This document shows, one piece after another, positions 1 through 8,931 of a stretch of 64,000 nt of DNA; position 1 is the stretch's first letter; the number at the start of each line of letters is the position of its first letter. This DNA comes from Roseiflexaceae bacterium. GTDB taxonomy: Bacteria; Chloroflexota; Chloroflexia; Chloroflexales; Roseiflexaceae. The notes beneath the pieces were generated by a model. That model worked only from the letters and a program-made list of their open reading frames with translations. It ran no database searches and had not been told where the DNA came from. A program made the position numbers and the translations under genes. The DNA lies in assembly GCA_947474225.1 (NCBI GenBank), contig CANJHS010000005.1, positions 1 through 64,000 of the forward strand, read 5' to 3'.

Positions 1-211
1 ATTTACCCTGCGTGGCAAAGTTTTGCCCATCGGTGGTCTGAAGGAAAAGACGTTGGCGGCGCACCGTGCCGGCATCAAGACATTTCTGTTGCCCATCGCA
101 AACGCCAAGGACATCCCCGAACTGCCCGACAAAATTCGTGCCGATTTGGAGTTAATTCCGGTGTCGACCATGGACGAAGTACTCGCGGTCGCGCTGGTGA
201 AATCCGAGTGA
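1..211 (+). CDS. lon: Lon protease, C-terminal fragment
   Basis: This is the last 69 codons of an ATP-dependent Lon serine protease; the gene starts left of the window. The visible piece reads [16 protein letters not shown], the end of the proteolytic domain. The lysine in GGLKEK is the expected catalytic-dyad lysine, and the serine lies outside the window. The following AAHRAGIK stretch and the acidic tail are typical of bacterial Lon. The gene ends at a TGA (209-211) just before a strong intrinsic terminator. In the cell it degrades misfolded and regulatory proteins. Confidence 0.93.
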   Translation, partial: FTLRGKVLPIGGLKEKTLAAHRAGIKTFLLPIANAKDIPELPDKIRADLELIPVSTMDEVLAVALVKSE

Positions 212-221
212 GCGCTTCAAA

Positions 222-256
222 CCCCTGCAGCATGCGTGCTGCAGGGGGCTTTGTTA
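222..256 (+). terminator. Intrinsic terminator after lon, usable from both strands
   Basis: A perfect 11-bp stem (222-232 with 237-247, CCCCTGCAGCA / TGCTGCAGGGG) has a 4-nt loop and is followed by a short T-rich stretch. It lies between the convergent lon and RCC1-type genes. On the minus strand the hairpin is followed by TTTG, so it may serve both. Confidence 0.8.
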
Positions 257-1505
257 TGGGAATACTGCGCCGCTGTTGTATTTCACCCGAACAGGAAACA
301 TACGATCCGTGTTCGTGTTATCACCCACTTGCCCGAATCCATTCACCCCCCAGCACTTTGGGATGCTTTTCAATGTCGCGCAAAATGTTTGCCCTCCTGC
401 AGCTAACACTCCATCGATTAAATTGGTGTTGTGTCTGCATACTTGACCTGAGACAGGGTCATGGTACTCAAACTCGTACACCAAAGCATCCCTGAATTGG
501 TAAAACACGTCATAGGATCAGAAGGTGAGAAAATCACGTTTGCTGGAATCCGTGAACCGTCTGCGTACACTGCCGGTGTGGCTTTTGTGACGTCCGCGTA
601 ATTTATGTCATTGTTGAGTGCTTGACCATATTTGTTGTCCCCCCAGCACCACGCTCCTGTCGTATTTGTAGCACAAATGTGGTCGCCACCGGCTGTAATG
701 CTCGTTACTCCCGTGAGTGGCGCACCATGGAGTTTAATTACTTGGGTGGCGTACAATTTGGTTTTTTTGTTACCGATGCCGAGCTGCCCATGAGTGTTTT
801 GCCCCCAACATCACACGGTGTCTGCACTGAGCGCACAGGTGGAGTGTTCTGAAGCAGTTACCGCAGTGACATTGGTGAGCATGGTATTGGCTGTCTTTTT
901 GACTTGAAACGCACCAGTTTTCGTTGAGAAATCAGACGATGTTCCAATGCCTAGTTGTCCATGATTATTCTGTCCCCAACACCACACCGTCTTGGTTGAT
1001 GTGAGTGCGCATACATGCAACCCGCCTACCTGTACATCAATGACTTTATTTAGCCTCGCCAGATTGGATTTTGTTACCAAGACAGGGGAAGTAGATGTGC
1101 GTGCTGAGAAAGTTGTGCTCCCTAATTGGTTAAAATCATTGTTGCCCCAGCACCACACCTCCGTTGCCTTTATTGCGCAAGACGACCCCACTCTATCACG
1201 AGGTCCAGACCAAAACGTCGTAAAACCTCGGCTCGTACGTATCTTGCTGACGCCGGTAAAAGGCTTCCGTGCAGCATCAAGCACTTGGTCAGCTCCTTTT
1301 TTGTCGACTTTTGTGCCTTCACCGAGTTGTCCATAATAATTTATCCCCAACACCAGACGGATGTCTGTTTGAGCGCACAGGTGTGATCACTGCCCACAGC
1401 AAACTGTACGCTGACTGCGGCTGCAACTTCTTGGGAAGGAGTGAGTACAAACAAATGACTAGACAGAATGACACAAACAAAGACGGAGAGAAATTTTATA
1501 TGCAT
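254..1505 (-). pseudogene. Secreted RCC1-repeat (beta-propeller) protein gene, interrupted by two frameshifts and one in-frame TGA
   Basis: The start ATG at 1505 is preceded by AAAGGAA and opens a signal peptide (MHIKFLSVFVCVILSS..). Repeats built on WCWGxNxxGQLG follow, about seven in all, which fits one RCC1 propeller. The reading frame is broken in three places. At about 1344-1350 one base is missing inside W-C-W-G, giving a TAA. At 811-813 a TGA stands exactly where the first Trp of the next WCWG should be, in the same frame. At about 420 the frame shifts again before the last repeat. Repeats on both sides of every lesion remain intact, so the damage is recent or is a sequencing error. 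Bacterial RCC1-repeat proteins are usually extracellular and of unknown function. UGA recoding is unlikely because other genes here end in TGA. Confidence 0.8.
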
Positions 1506-1515
1506 GGGGAGTTCC

Positions 1516-1530
1516 TTTCATTGAATGAAA
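1516..1530. promoter_or_regulatory. Palindrome just upstream of the RCC1-type gene
   Basis: TTTCATT-G-AATGAAA is a perfect 7+1+7 palindrome lying directly before the ribosome binding site of the RCC1-type gene. Its position would suit an operator or an mRNA hairpin controlling translation. No matching regulator is identified. Confidence 0.35.
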
Positions 1531-1677
1531 GTATCCTCCACAAAAACACCTACAACATGTAATTTTTAACGGAAATGAAGAATTGATTCACTTCGTCACG
1601 GGATAGGCCGTGTAATCAGATTCTACTATTGACCCGTGCGCGACGGCGAAAGGGTTATTTTTCATCACAAGAAGCGG

Positions 1678-2061
1678 TTACTTTTTGGAACTGAAAAGTA
1701 TAATCCCTCCGATGATAAGCAGAACGGGCAGCGCGTAGCGCCAAACCTGCGGACCGAATAGGACATTGACGAGCAACAATGCACCGATAAGCATCAGGAT
1801 GCTCGCGATGGTCGTACGGCGTTGATTCACGTCAGTCTGTTCGAAAACATAGGGTTGGATGACGATGCCAGGGCGCTCCTCTGGCATGATGAACCACAAG
1901 ACGAAGTACGCGAGCACACCAGTGCCAAAACCAATTACCAGGATAAGGAAAATCAGGCGCACAACCCATATCTCGAGGACAAGTGCACGGGCTATGCCAC
2001 TACAGACACCGGCGACCATGGCGTCGCTGCGGCTCCGGTAAAATCTTGTGCGGGTACTCAT
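1678..2061 (-). CDS. PspC-domain membrane protein
   Basis: A 127-residue protein starting at the ATG at 2061, which has GGAGG at 2066-2070; a longer upstream reading without a ribosome site is rejected. The N-terminus (FYRSRSDAMVAGVCSGIA) is the PspC signature and is followed by a hydrophobic helix (WVVRLIFLILVIGFGTG) and the PEER end of the PspC domain. Two more membrane helices follow after a short linker. PspC-type proteins sense or buffer envelope stress. The gene lies 55 bp after the aldehyde dehydrogenase gene and may be the last member of the long minus-strand operon. Confidence 0.85.
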   Translation of the reverse strand: MSTRTRFYRSRSDAMVAGVCSGIARALVLEIWVVRLIFLILVIGFGTGVLAYFVLWFIMPEERPGIVIQPYVFEQTDVNQRRTTIASILMLIGALLLVNVLFGPQVWRYALPVLLIIGGIILFSSKK

Positions 2062-2116
2062 ACGACCTCCTGTAACAATCGCGCGTAGGACGCGTCGATA
2101 GTACATTTGGTTGCAG

Positions 2117-3538
2117 CTAAGAGAGGTTGATGACCATGAGTTTCGGTTCGGTCATCTCTTCGATGGCATAGCGGACCCCTTCGCGCCCGAAGCCTGATTG
2201 CTTGACACCCCCATAGGGCATCGGTTCGATACGCCAGGTGGGCATGTCGTTGACAATCAGACCGCCGACCTCGAGGAGATCATACGCCTGATATATGCGC
2301 CCGACATCACGAGTGAACACCGCCGCCTGGAGGCCGAATTCGCTGTCATTGACCATCGCAAGTGCATCGCTGTATTCGTCGTATGGGGTAATGGTGACGG
2401 CCGGCGCAAAGACTTCGCGGCAGTTTACGTGCAAATGCGGGCCTGCGCCGGTGATAATCGTCGGGCGCACGATACCGCCATCGACCGTCCCCCCGGTCAC
2501 AAACGTGGCGCCGGCAGCACGGGCTTCGTTGAACCAGTCGGCGATGCGCTCTGCTTCGGCTGCTGTGATAACGGAACAGAGATCGGCATGCTCGTCGAGC
2601 GGATGGGCAATCACCAAGCGTTCGACACCGGCACGCATGGCTTCGACGAATTGGGTATAGACACTGCGCTGGACATAAATGCGCTGCACACTGATGCAGC
2701 TCTGGCCTGCGTAATTGAATCCGCCTGCGACGCATTTTGCAGCAGCGACGGCGATGTCTGCATCGTCGTGGACGATGACGCCGGCGTTGCCGCCGAGCTC
2801 GAGGGTGATCCGTTTGCGACCACACGCTGCTTTGAGCTGCCAGCCCACCGCTGGTGAGCCGGTGAATGAGAGCAACGCGATGCGTTCGTCGTGGACGAGC
2901 GCCTGGGCATCACTGCTGGCGATAGGAAGGACGCTCAGTGCCTCGGCAGGCCAACCTGCCGCAATAATGGCATCGCCCAGCATGAGTGCCGCTGTGGGCG
3001 TCTGTGAGGCTGGCTTGAGGACAATCGGACATCCTGCTGCAATCGCAGGTGCTACTTTGTGGGCTACCAAATTAAGGGGGAAGTTGAAGGGCGAAATAGC
3101 AGCAATCGGGCCAATCGGGAAACGCTTTACAGTGGCGTGGCGCTGCTCGCCGCCTGGGGCGCGATCGAGGCGCAGAACCTCGTCGTGACTCTGGCTACAT
3201 TCGTCGGCGGCTGTTTCGAATGTGGTAACGGCACGGCTGACCTCAGCGCGGGCCTGGACGATGGGCTTCCCGGCTTCGAGTGCGATTGCCTGTGCGAAAG
3301 ATTCGCGATTAGTAGCAAGGTTTGCCGCAACCGTGCGCAAGATACGTGCCCGGGTATGGGCTGGTAACGCACGTGTCTGTGTAAACGCCTTGTGAGCTGC
3401 GGCAATAGCCACGTCGACATCGGCGCGGGTAGCACGTCCGACTGCGCCAATCGGCGCATTGTCATAGGGGCAATGAATCATCGGACCAGGTCGGTCTGCA
3501 TGGACGCCTGCCAACAAAATGGGACGTGGTGATGACAT
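2117..3538 (-). CDS. NAD(P)-dependent aldehyde dehydrogenase
   Basis: A 473-residue class-I-fold aldehyde dehydrogenase oxidising an aldehyde to an acid. The ATG at 3538 has ACGGAGG upstream, so this start is preferred over one 20 codons earlier. Visible residues are Asn152 in SPFNFP, Lys175 in IVLKPAS (cofactor binding), Glu247 in LELGGNAG (general base) and Cys281 in AGQSC (nucleophile). The ELGGNA and PFNFPLN motifs resemble the GapN / lactaldehyde / phosphonoacetaldehyde dehydrogenase group, but the substrate cannot be set from sequence. The gene starts 17 bp after the M1-like peptidase gene in the envelope operon. It looks complete. Confidence 0.9.
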   Translation of the reverse strand: MSSPRPILLAGVHADRPGPMIHCPYDNAPIGAVGRATRADVDVAIAAAHKAFTQTRALPAHTRARILRTVAANLATNRESFAQAIALEAGKPIVQARAEVSRAVTTFETAADECSQSHDEVLRLDRAPGGEQRHATVKRFPIGPIAAISPFNFPLNLVAHKVAPAIAAGCPIVLKPASQTPTAALMLGDAIIAAGWPAEALSVLPIASSDAQALVHDERIALLSFTGSPAVGWQLKAACGRKRITLELGGNAGVIVHDDADIAVAAAKCVAGGFNYAGQSCISVQRIYVQRSVYTQFVEAMRAGVERLVIAHPLDEHADLCSVITAAEAERIADWFNEARAAGATFVTGGTVDGGIVRPTIITGAGPHLHVNCREVFAPAVTITPYDEYSDALAMVNDSEFGLQAAVFTRDVGRIYQAYDLLEVGGLIVNDMPTWRIEPMPYGGVKQSGFGREGVRYAIEEMTEPKLMVINLS

Positions 3539-3555
3539 TGATGCCTCCGTAGCGT

Positions 3556-5031
3556 TTATGGCTGTATCCAAGTCTGGTAGAGCGTGTCGATCGAGCACGA
3601 GCAGGCGTCATTCGCAACAGCCTGGAGTGAATGACTATCAGCAATGCCATAGCGATACCGTGCGACGTATTGACGGAGCATGCGGTCGAATTGGTCTGCG
3701 CCGATGCTGGTGCGAAGAGCCTCGTAGAACAACGCACCCTTGGCATAGGCTAGCACATTAAATGAATAGAGTGTGTAGTCGCGCATGTGTTGGTGGACCG
3801 GTCCATCGAGTTCCCGTTTGATGAGGAGGTCGTATTGACGCTGGAATTCTGCAAGCTCACGTTGTGCCGCTGCAGCAGCGCCAAACGCACGCCGGTAGAT
3901 GACCTGTGCATACGTCGCAAGTGATTCGTCGACCCACGCATCTGCCTGCACGTCGTTGCCAACCAGATTATAAAACCACTGGTGTGCGACTTCGTGGACG
4001 ACCGTACTCTCGAGGCGTTTGCCGCTCGCCATGGTGCGGTCTTGGATGAGTAGTAAACCTGGATACTCTACGCCATAGAACGATGCAGCATCGACTGCGA
4101 CGAAATCGAGTTCATTGTAGGGGTATTGGCCGAACCGCGCATTGAAGAGACGGAGCGATTGGGTGGCATAGTAGAGTGTTTGTGCTGCTCCTTGATGGCT
4201 CTCATCAGCCGCTGCATAGACTCGGATGCGGGTGCCGTCGACCATCGTGATAACGGGTGTCAGTGTGGTCAGCACAAATGCGAAATCACGCTGGAGCCCA
4301 CTGACGATACGGACGGTATCTGTTGTCTCATTACGTTGTTGCTGAATCATCGTACCGGTGCTGACCAGTTGGTGGCTGCTGGGAATGGTCAGGGTGACAT
4401 CATAGAGAGCCATCGGACTGTTGACGAGGTCGCCTTTGGTGTCTGGGTCAGCAGTCTGCCACATGCCACCCTGAGACATTGCCAAGAGCGGGTATGCCGA
4501 TGCAAACGAAAGCGTACGACCATCGTCATTGAATGCGCCGTATTTGCTCTGTCCCAATCCAGCGGGAATAGTCGTTCGGTAGTCGAGTGTGACCACGATA
4601 CTATTGGCGACTGCTAAAGGCTGTGGTAGCAGTACCTCGACGATGGTCCCTGTCTGATTGAGCAGATACCCCACTGTGCTCCCGTTGACACGGGCACGCA
4701 CGATGCGCGTCTGGCCAGCGAAGTCCGGGAGATTGGCAAATAAATGGAACGGCAGACGCGTCACCACACTGCCGGTCGTATTGATCCAATGGAGCTGCTG
4801 CTCCATCTGTACGGTTCGGGTTTGCACATCCACCGTCCCTACGCTTGTGTATAACGGGACGTCCCCTGCCTGTGCAATGTCATTTTGCGCTGTTGCATGC
4901 ATCGCCAGATTCTGTTGCGAATATGCCGACGCTTCAACCTGCTTCGGGTTCAATATCAACAGAATGCCCATAATAGCGACGAGGTGAATGATGAGTCGGC
5001 ACTGCGCACACAGGGGTCGGCGTGTCTGCAT
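3556..5031 (-). CDS. M1-family (gluzincin) metallopeptidase, membrane-anchored or secreted
   Basis: A 491-residue protein whose ATG (5029-5031) overlaps the stop of the preceding hydrolase gene (TGATG), implying coupled translation. An N-terminal hydrophobic helix (residues about 12-27) is an export signal or anchor. The zinc site is clear: His346, Glu347 and His350 in HEVAHQW, and Glu369 in DESLATY. The usual GxMEN motif appears as GVEYPG near 320. M1 enzymes are mostly aminopeptidases, but this variant belongs to the shorter bacterial group and its specificity is unknown. A Cys pair lies close to the C-terminus (ACSCS). It sits among envelope genes, which suggests extracytoplasmic work. Confidence 0.87.
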   Translation of the reverse strand: MQTRRPLCAQCRLIIHLVAIMGILLILNPKQVEASAYSQQNLAMHATAQNDIAQAGDVPLYTSVGTVDVQTRTVQMEQQLHWINTTGSVVTRLPFHLFANLPDFAGQTRIVRARVNGSTVGYLLNQTGTIVEVLLPQPLAVANSIVVTLDYRTTIPAGLGQSKYGAFNDDGRTLSFASAYPLLAMSQGGMWQTADPDTKGDLVNSPMALYDVTLTIPSSHQLVSTGTMIQQQRNETTDTVRIVSGLQRDFAFVLTTLTPVITMVDGTRIRVYAAADESHQGAAQTLYYATQSLRLFNARFGQYPYNELDFVAVDAASFYGVEYPGLLLIQDRTMASGKRLESTVVHEVAHQWFYNLVGNDVQADAWVDESLATYAQVIYRRAFGAAAAAQRELAEFQRQYDLLIKRELDGPVHQHMRDYTLYSFNVLAYAKGALFYEALRTSIGADQFDRMLRQYVARYRYGIADSHSLQAVANDACSCSIDTLYQTWIQP

Positions 5032-7010
5032 CAGAGTCGCACCACAGAGATACCAATCGTATAGAGCGCATACCCGAGACTGCCTGCGGCGAGTCCGATG
5101 CTGAGTGCATAGACAAAGCCGAAAAGCGTTTGTTGCCGCATCGAGAGAAGGCGCACCCAGAGCAAGAGGTACGTCGCATACACTGCCGGGAATGCCCACA
5201 GCAGGATGCTATATGCGGGCCCGCTGTGTGGAATGCCAAAGAGAAATGCCGCACTGTTTTGTACCAGGGCACTGTCATACAAAATGTACGTCACGATCCC
5301 AAGAAAAGCGATTGCGGCTATGGCAACGAGGAGTTGGACAAAGTGAAAGAGACGAACACCGCTCTGTGGCGCGGCAATGCCGCGTACCCGGCGTACCAAA
5401 TACGCTATCGGCCGAATGGCGAGAGCAAGGATTAACCATACAATCCCGGCGATTGCAGGGTAAAGGTTTGCACCGAGTGGATTGCTCCCGTTGAGCACTT
5501 GCGCTGCAGCTGAGGTGGTGGTGATGGTATCGCTGCTAGCGAAAGCCGTTTTTTGTAATTGTAAACAGCCGGTATCCGGTGTTTGTTCAGGTGCATCCAA
5601 AAATGCGTGAAAAATACTCGCCGTGCAGACATTATCCAAAATCGCACCATGCGCCCCGTTGGGAGTCACAATGACGGTTGCATGGTGAAATCCAGGCACC
5701 ACCACTGCTGCCAGCCGTTCTGGAGTAATGGGGTCATACCGGCCGGAACTGATAAGGGTTGGGATATCACTCTGGAGAAGGGCATTGACCGTCTTGTCGA
5801 GTCGGCTGACCGCCGCAATCGCGCACCAACGGGATGTGTAGTCGATGTCGTCGGTGACGATATTGGGGTCGAGGGGGAAGAGTCCACTGCTTGGCACGCG
5901 GTAATCAGCGACACTGGGAATGACTTCCTCGGCGCATGTCGTAGTCGCCTGCATCCCCTCGCTCATGCCGTCATAGAACATGAACAGTCCTGCGATGCTT
6001 TGGAATGACGCCATGTCGCCTCGATCAATCTGGTCAATGAGCAAGGGTACATAACGGACTAGTTCGTTGTCATACATTAATTGGAATAACACCCCAGCGA
6101 CGTCATCGCCCGTCAAAATGACGTTGTGGGGGGTAGCTGCTTTGATGTCAGTCAACGTCATGTGCAACGGGTTGGCATTGATACGTTTGAGGAGTGCGGG
6201 CAGCCGGGTGGTGAGGTCAGGGAATTGGCCATTGCACGCGCTGTCCGCGGCACAATCTGCAAAGAGATTGGCAAACGACTGCTGTCTCGAGTCGATCCAC
6301 TGTGTCTGTGGATTGACTGTCATTGGAACGACGCCATCGAGCACGAGGGCGTGTACCAATGCTGGGTGACGGGCAACCACATGCTGCGCTAACAGCGTTC
6401 CGTACGACACGCCATACAGATCGATGCTCTCGTGCCCGAGAATGCTGGCCACGGCGGCGACGTCGTCGGCATTTGCAACGCTGTTAAATGCCGATAAATC
6501 GATACTGGCAGCGCGTAATCGATCGGCGCAGACCTTCCATGCTTGCATTTGACGGTCTGTCCGCTGCATATTTGTCATTTGTGTGGCATACAGTTCTGCG
6601 GTGAGGGCAGAGAGTTCAGGGCAGTTGAGGCTAGGGGTTGCCTGCGTAGTGCCGCGTTGTTCGAAGAACACAATATCGCGATTGGTAGGAATGACACCCG
6701 TCGGTTTGTTGATAATCGACACAAACGTCTCGATCGTATCCCCTCCCGGGCCACCTTGGAGCAAAAATAAGGGACGATTTTGATTCGATTCGGTGCTTCG
6801 CACAATCATGATGGGCAACTGAATGTGTGTGCCGTTTGGCGCATCGTGATGCAGTGGGACGCTCACCGTTCCACAGTCGACCGTACGGTTGGTCGGTGCA
6901 GGTGTCAGACATTCCCCGCTGGTGTATCTGCCAGCAGCGTAGGTCGGTGTTGGCTGCAGGACTATGGTAGCCAATAGGAACACCATACATATATAGCGAA
7001 GCTTTGTCAT
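5031..7010 (-). CDS. Alpha/beta hydrolase (TAP-like peptidase type) with C-terminal membrane domain
   Basis: A 659-residue protein. The start at 7010 has AAGGCGG upstream. A signal peptide (LLATIVLQPTPTYAA) is followed by an alpha/beta hydrolase domain with the oxyanion motif QGGPGG (85-90) and nucleophile Ser202 in GVSYGT. The region SSGRYDPITP..GAHG matches the TAP-like C-terminal part of tripeptidyl/proline iminopeptidases. Unlike soluble relatives, about 150 C-terminal residues hold four predicted membrane helices, so the enzyme is probably tethered with its catalytic domain outside. It is translationally coupled to the M1-like peptidase, suggesting joint handling of extracellular peptides. 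The exact substrate is not known. Confidence 0.85.
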   Translation of the reverse strand: MTKLRYICMVFLLATIVLQPTPTYAAGRYTSGECLTPAPTNRTVDCGTVSVPLHHDAPNGTHIQLPIMIVRSTESNQNRPLFLLQGGPGGDTIETFVSIINKPTGVIPTNRDIVFFEQRGTTQATPSLNCPELSALTAELYATQMTNMQRTDRQMQAWKVCADRLRAASIDLSAFNSVANADDVAAVASILGHESIDLYGVSYGTLLAQHVVARHPALVHALVLDGVVPMTVNPQTQWIDSRQQSFANLFADCAADSACNGQFPDLTTRLPALLKRINANPLHMTLTDIKAATPHNVILTGDDVAGVLFQLMYDNELVRYVPLLIDQIDRGDMASFQSIAGLFMFYDGMSEGMQATTTCAEEVIPSVADYRVPSSGLFPLDPNIVTDDIDYTSRWCAIAAVSRLDKTVNALLQSDIPTLISSGRYDPITPERLAAVVVPGFHHATVIVTPNGAHGAILDNVCTASIFHAFLDAPEQTPDTGCLQLQKTAFASSDTITTTSAAAQVLNGSNPLGANLYPAIAGIVWLILALAIRPIAYLVRRVRGIAAPQSGVRLFHFVQLLVAIAAIAFLGIVTYILYDSALVQNSAAFLFGIPHSGPAYSILLWAFPAVYATYLLLWVRLLSMRQQTLFGFVYALSIGLAAGSLGYALYTIGISVVRL

Positions 7011-7050
7011 ATGACCGCCTTTATATAGAAAAAAATCTATTTCCATCACT

Positions 7051-8931
7051 CTATTCTAGTGATATACCATATATTGTGACAATACCGCCATTGCCGTCTG
7101 CTACAGGGTCGATACGGAGTTGGTAGAGGCGGTGCGATGCATCAGGCAGCGTTGTCACATCGATGACCACACGCTGACGGCCTGCTCCGAAGGTCCACGC
7201 CACCGCATGTGCTTCGTCGAACTGATTTGGGGCTGTTGCCACAAAGAGTTGCCCGTTGCGGTCTGCCGTCCCTTCCGCAGCCAAATCAATGACGATGCGG
7301 CGAGGACGCACAACATCGAGTAGTGGCGAAGTCACAGAGGGATCGAGACCGACCTGGATCTGCCAGCCAGTAGCGTGTTTTTGCGTGGTTGCATTCGCGC
7401 TGGTCCAGCCCAATGGTTCACCAGTGAGGAGGGTGAGATGGCCGGCACGAAGCAATTCCCCCGCAGTGGGTACGCGTTGTTCGGCGGGCACTCCTGCTGG
7501 CATGGGTACGGGCTCTAGCAGTGGAAGGATATCGAACAGACAATCGGTCACTGCTGTGGGGGTTAGTCCGTAGCGCTGTTGCATTGCCAACGACGGCACC
7601 AAAAAATCACTCGCCATGAGCACTGCTGCCCCTGCTTGGTGGGTGCGCGTAATCTCCGAGCGGATCTGTGCACACCCTGCCTGCCATGTTGTATTGGCAG
7701 CAATTGCGGCGTTGACTGAGAGGAAATGTTCACGCTGCTGATAGTAGGGGAGGTACAGTTCTTGTAATCCATCAGGAACCAATACAAGATCTGCAGGCTG
7801 ACTTGCCGCAGCGACTGCGCGTGCAATATCACGCTGGAGATCGGTCTGCGCATCACCGCGCAGGCGAATTGCACTCAGATTGACCCCAAAAGTCACAGCC
7901 AACAAGACGACTGCTCCCACAAACCGGACATCCCATTGCTTCAAGGTGGCATACGGAGTGAGGATGAGGATAATGGCAATCGGAGTCACCGCAATCCAAA
8001 ACTCAATGTTGTCGGGCTCCCACCAGCTGAAAAATACGCCATAAGTCATGAGCCATATCAATAACCACCAGTTTTTTATGACGGTGCGTGTGCTCGACCA
8101 TACCGCTGTAGTAAGCACAACGAGGATTATTCCGATATACGTGCCCCAGCCCGCTACAAGGGTGTCGGATAGCCCAAGCAAAACGTCACTGAAGGATGCG
8201 TTACCGCCCCACCACCCACTGTCGACATACTCAAACAACCAATGATGGGCTGCTGTATAACTGGTGAATCCGCTGACACCGATGATTACCGCCAGGTAGG
8301 CACCTGCCACCAGGAGAATGCCGCCCGCTCCTGCAGCAAGCCATCCGCGCCGCGCTGTGCCGCCCGTGCGCACACCAGGCCACGCGCGCACGAGCAATGG
8401 AATTGCGAGGAGTGCGTTGGTTTGGTGAAAAAGCACTGCACCTGCTAACGCTACTGCCAGTGAGACGCGCCACCGTCGTTCTGCTGGGTGTGGCTCTATC
8501 ACCAACCAGAGCACCACCAAGAGACAGAGTGTGGCGAGCGTGTACACTTCGACTTCGACAGCGTAGTACCAATAGGCATACGAAAAAGCACAAGAAAGTG
8601 CACCCAGTAACGCAAGATCGACCCGTAGCCAACGACGGTAGATGATCGCACATAGAACCGCACTCCCGAGGCTCCCTGCGATCGCATTTGCCCACTGCAA
8701 CGCCTGTGCAGTGTCCGTTCGTGCGAGCGATACAATGAGTGCACCAAATGGTCCGTATGCCAGATGATGCGGGTGAAATAATTGCTGCCAGGGTTTGCGA
8801 CTGACATCGAGGATATATGACAGTGCATCGAAGGTGTGCACCTGTGTCAACGTAGCGCCGTAGACAACAAGCGAAGTTAGCGCGACCACGAGGCTGAGCA
8901 CTATCATTGTGCGATGTTGCACCCCGTTCAT
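7051..8931 (-). CDS. Polytopic membrane protein, GT-C glycosyltransferase-like
   Basis: A 626-residue protein with about ten hydrophobic helices in the first 370 residues and a soluble C-terminal domain of about 250 residues. The first outer loop contains HTFDALSYI, with an acidic residue where GT-C enzymes keep their catalytic Asp; the YYAVEVEVYTLA stretch is also typical of bacterial GT-C-like proteins. Such enzymes transfer sugars from lipid carriers on the outer face of the membrane. The start overlaps the stop of the upstream 972-residue gene by ATGA, so both are probably made together. No donor or acceptor can be named. Confidence 0.72.
   Translation of the reverse strand: MNGVQHRTMIVLSLVVALTSLVVYGATLTQVHTFDALSYILDVSRKPWQQLFHPHHLAYGPFGALIVSLARTDTAQALQWANAIAGSLGSAVLCAIIYRRWLRVDLALLGALSCAFSYAYWYYAVEVEVYTLATLCLLVVLWLVIEPHPAERRWRVSLAVALAGAVLFHQTNALLAIPLLVRAWPGVRTGGTARRGWLAAGAGGILLVAGAYLAVIIGVSGFTSYTAAHHWLFEYVDSGWWGGNASFSDVLLGLSDTLVAGWGTYIGIILVVLTTAVWSSTRTVIKNWWLLIWLMTYGVFFSWWEPDNIEFWIAVTPIAIILILTPYATLKQWDVRFVGAVVLLAVTFGVNLSAIRLRGDAQTDLQRDIARAVAAASQPADLVLVPDGLQELYLPYYQQREHFLSVNAAIAANTTWQAGCAQIRSEITRTHQAGAAVLMASDFLVPSLAMQQRYGLTPTAVTDCLFDILPLLEPVPMPAGVPAEQRVPTAGELLRAGHLTLLTGEPLGWTSANATTQKHATGWQIQVGLDPSVTSPLLDVVRPRRIVIDLAAEGTADRNGQLFVATAPNQFDEAHAVAWTFGAGRQRVVIDVTTLPDASHRLYQLRIDPVADGNGGIVTIYGISLE

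Noticed and set aside
811-813. UGA read as tryptophan (alternative genetic code) in the RCC1-type gene
   Set aside because: Other genes such as lon, csoR and copA end in TGA, and this gene also has two frameshifts, so ordinary decay or sequence error is simpler.
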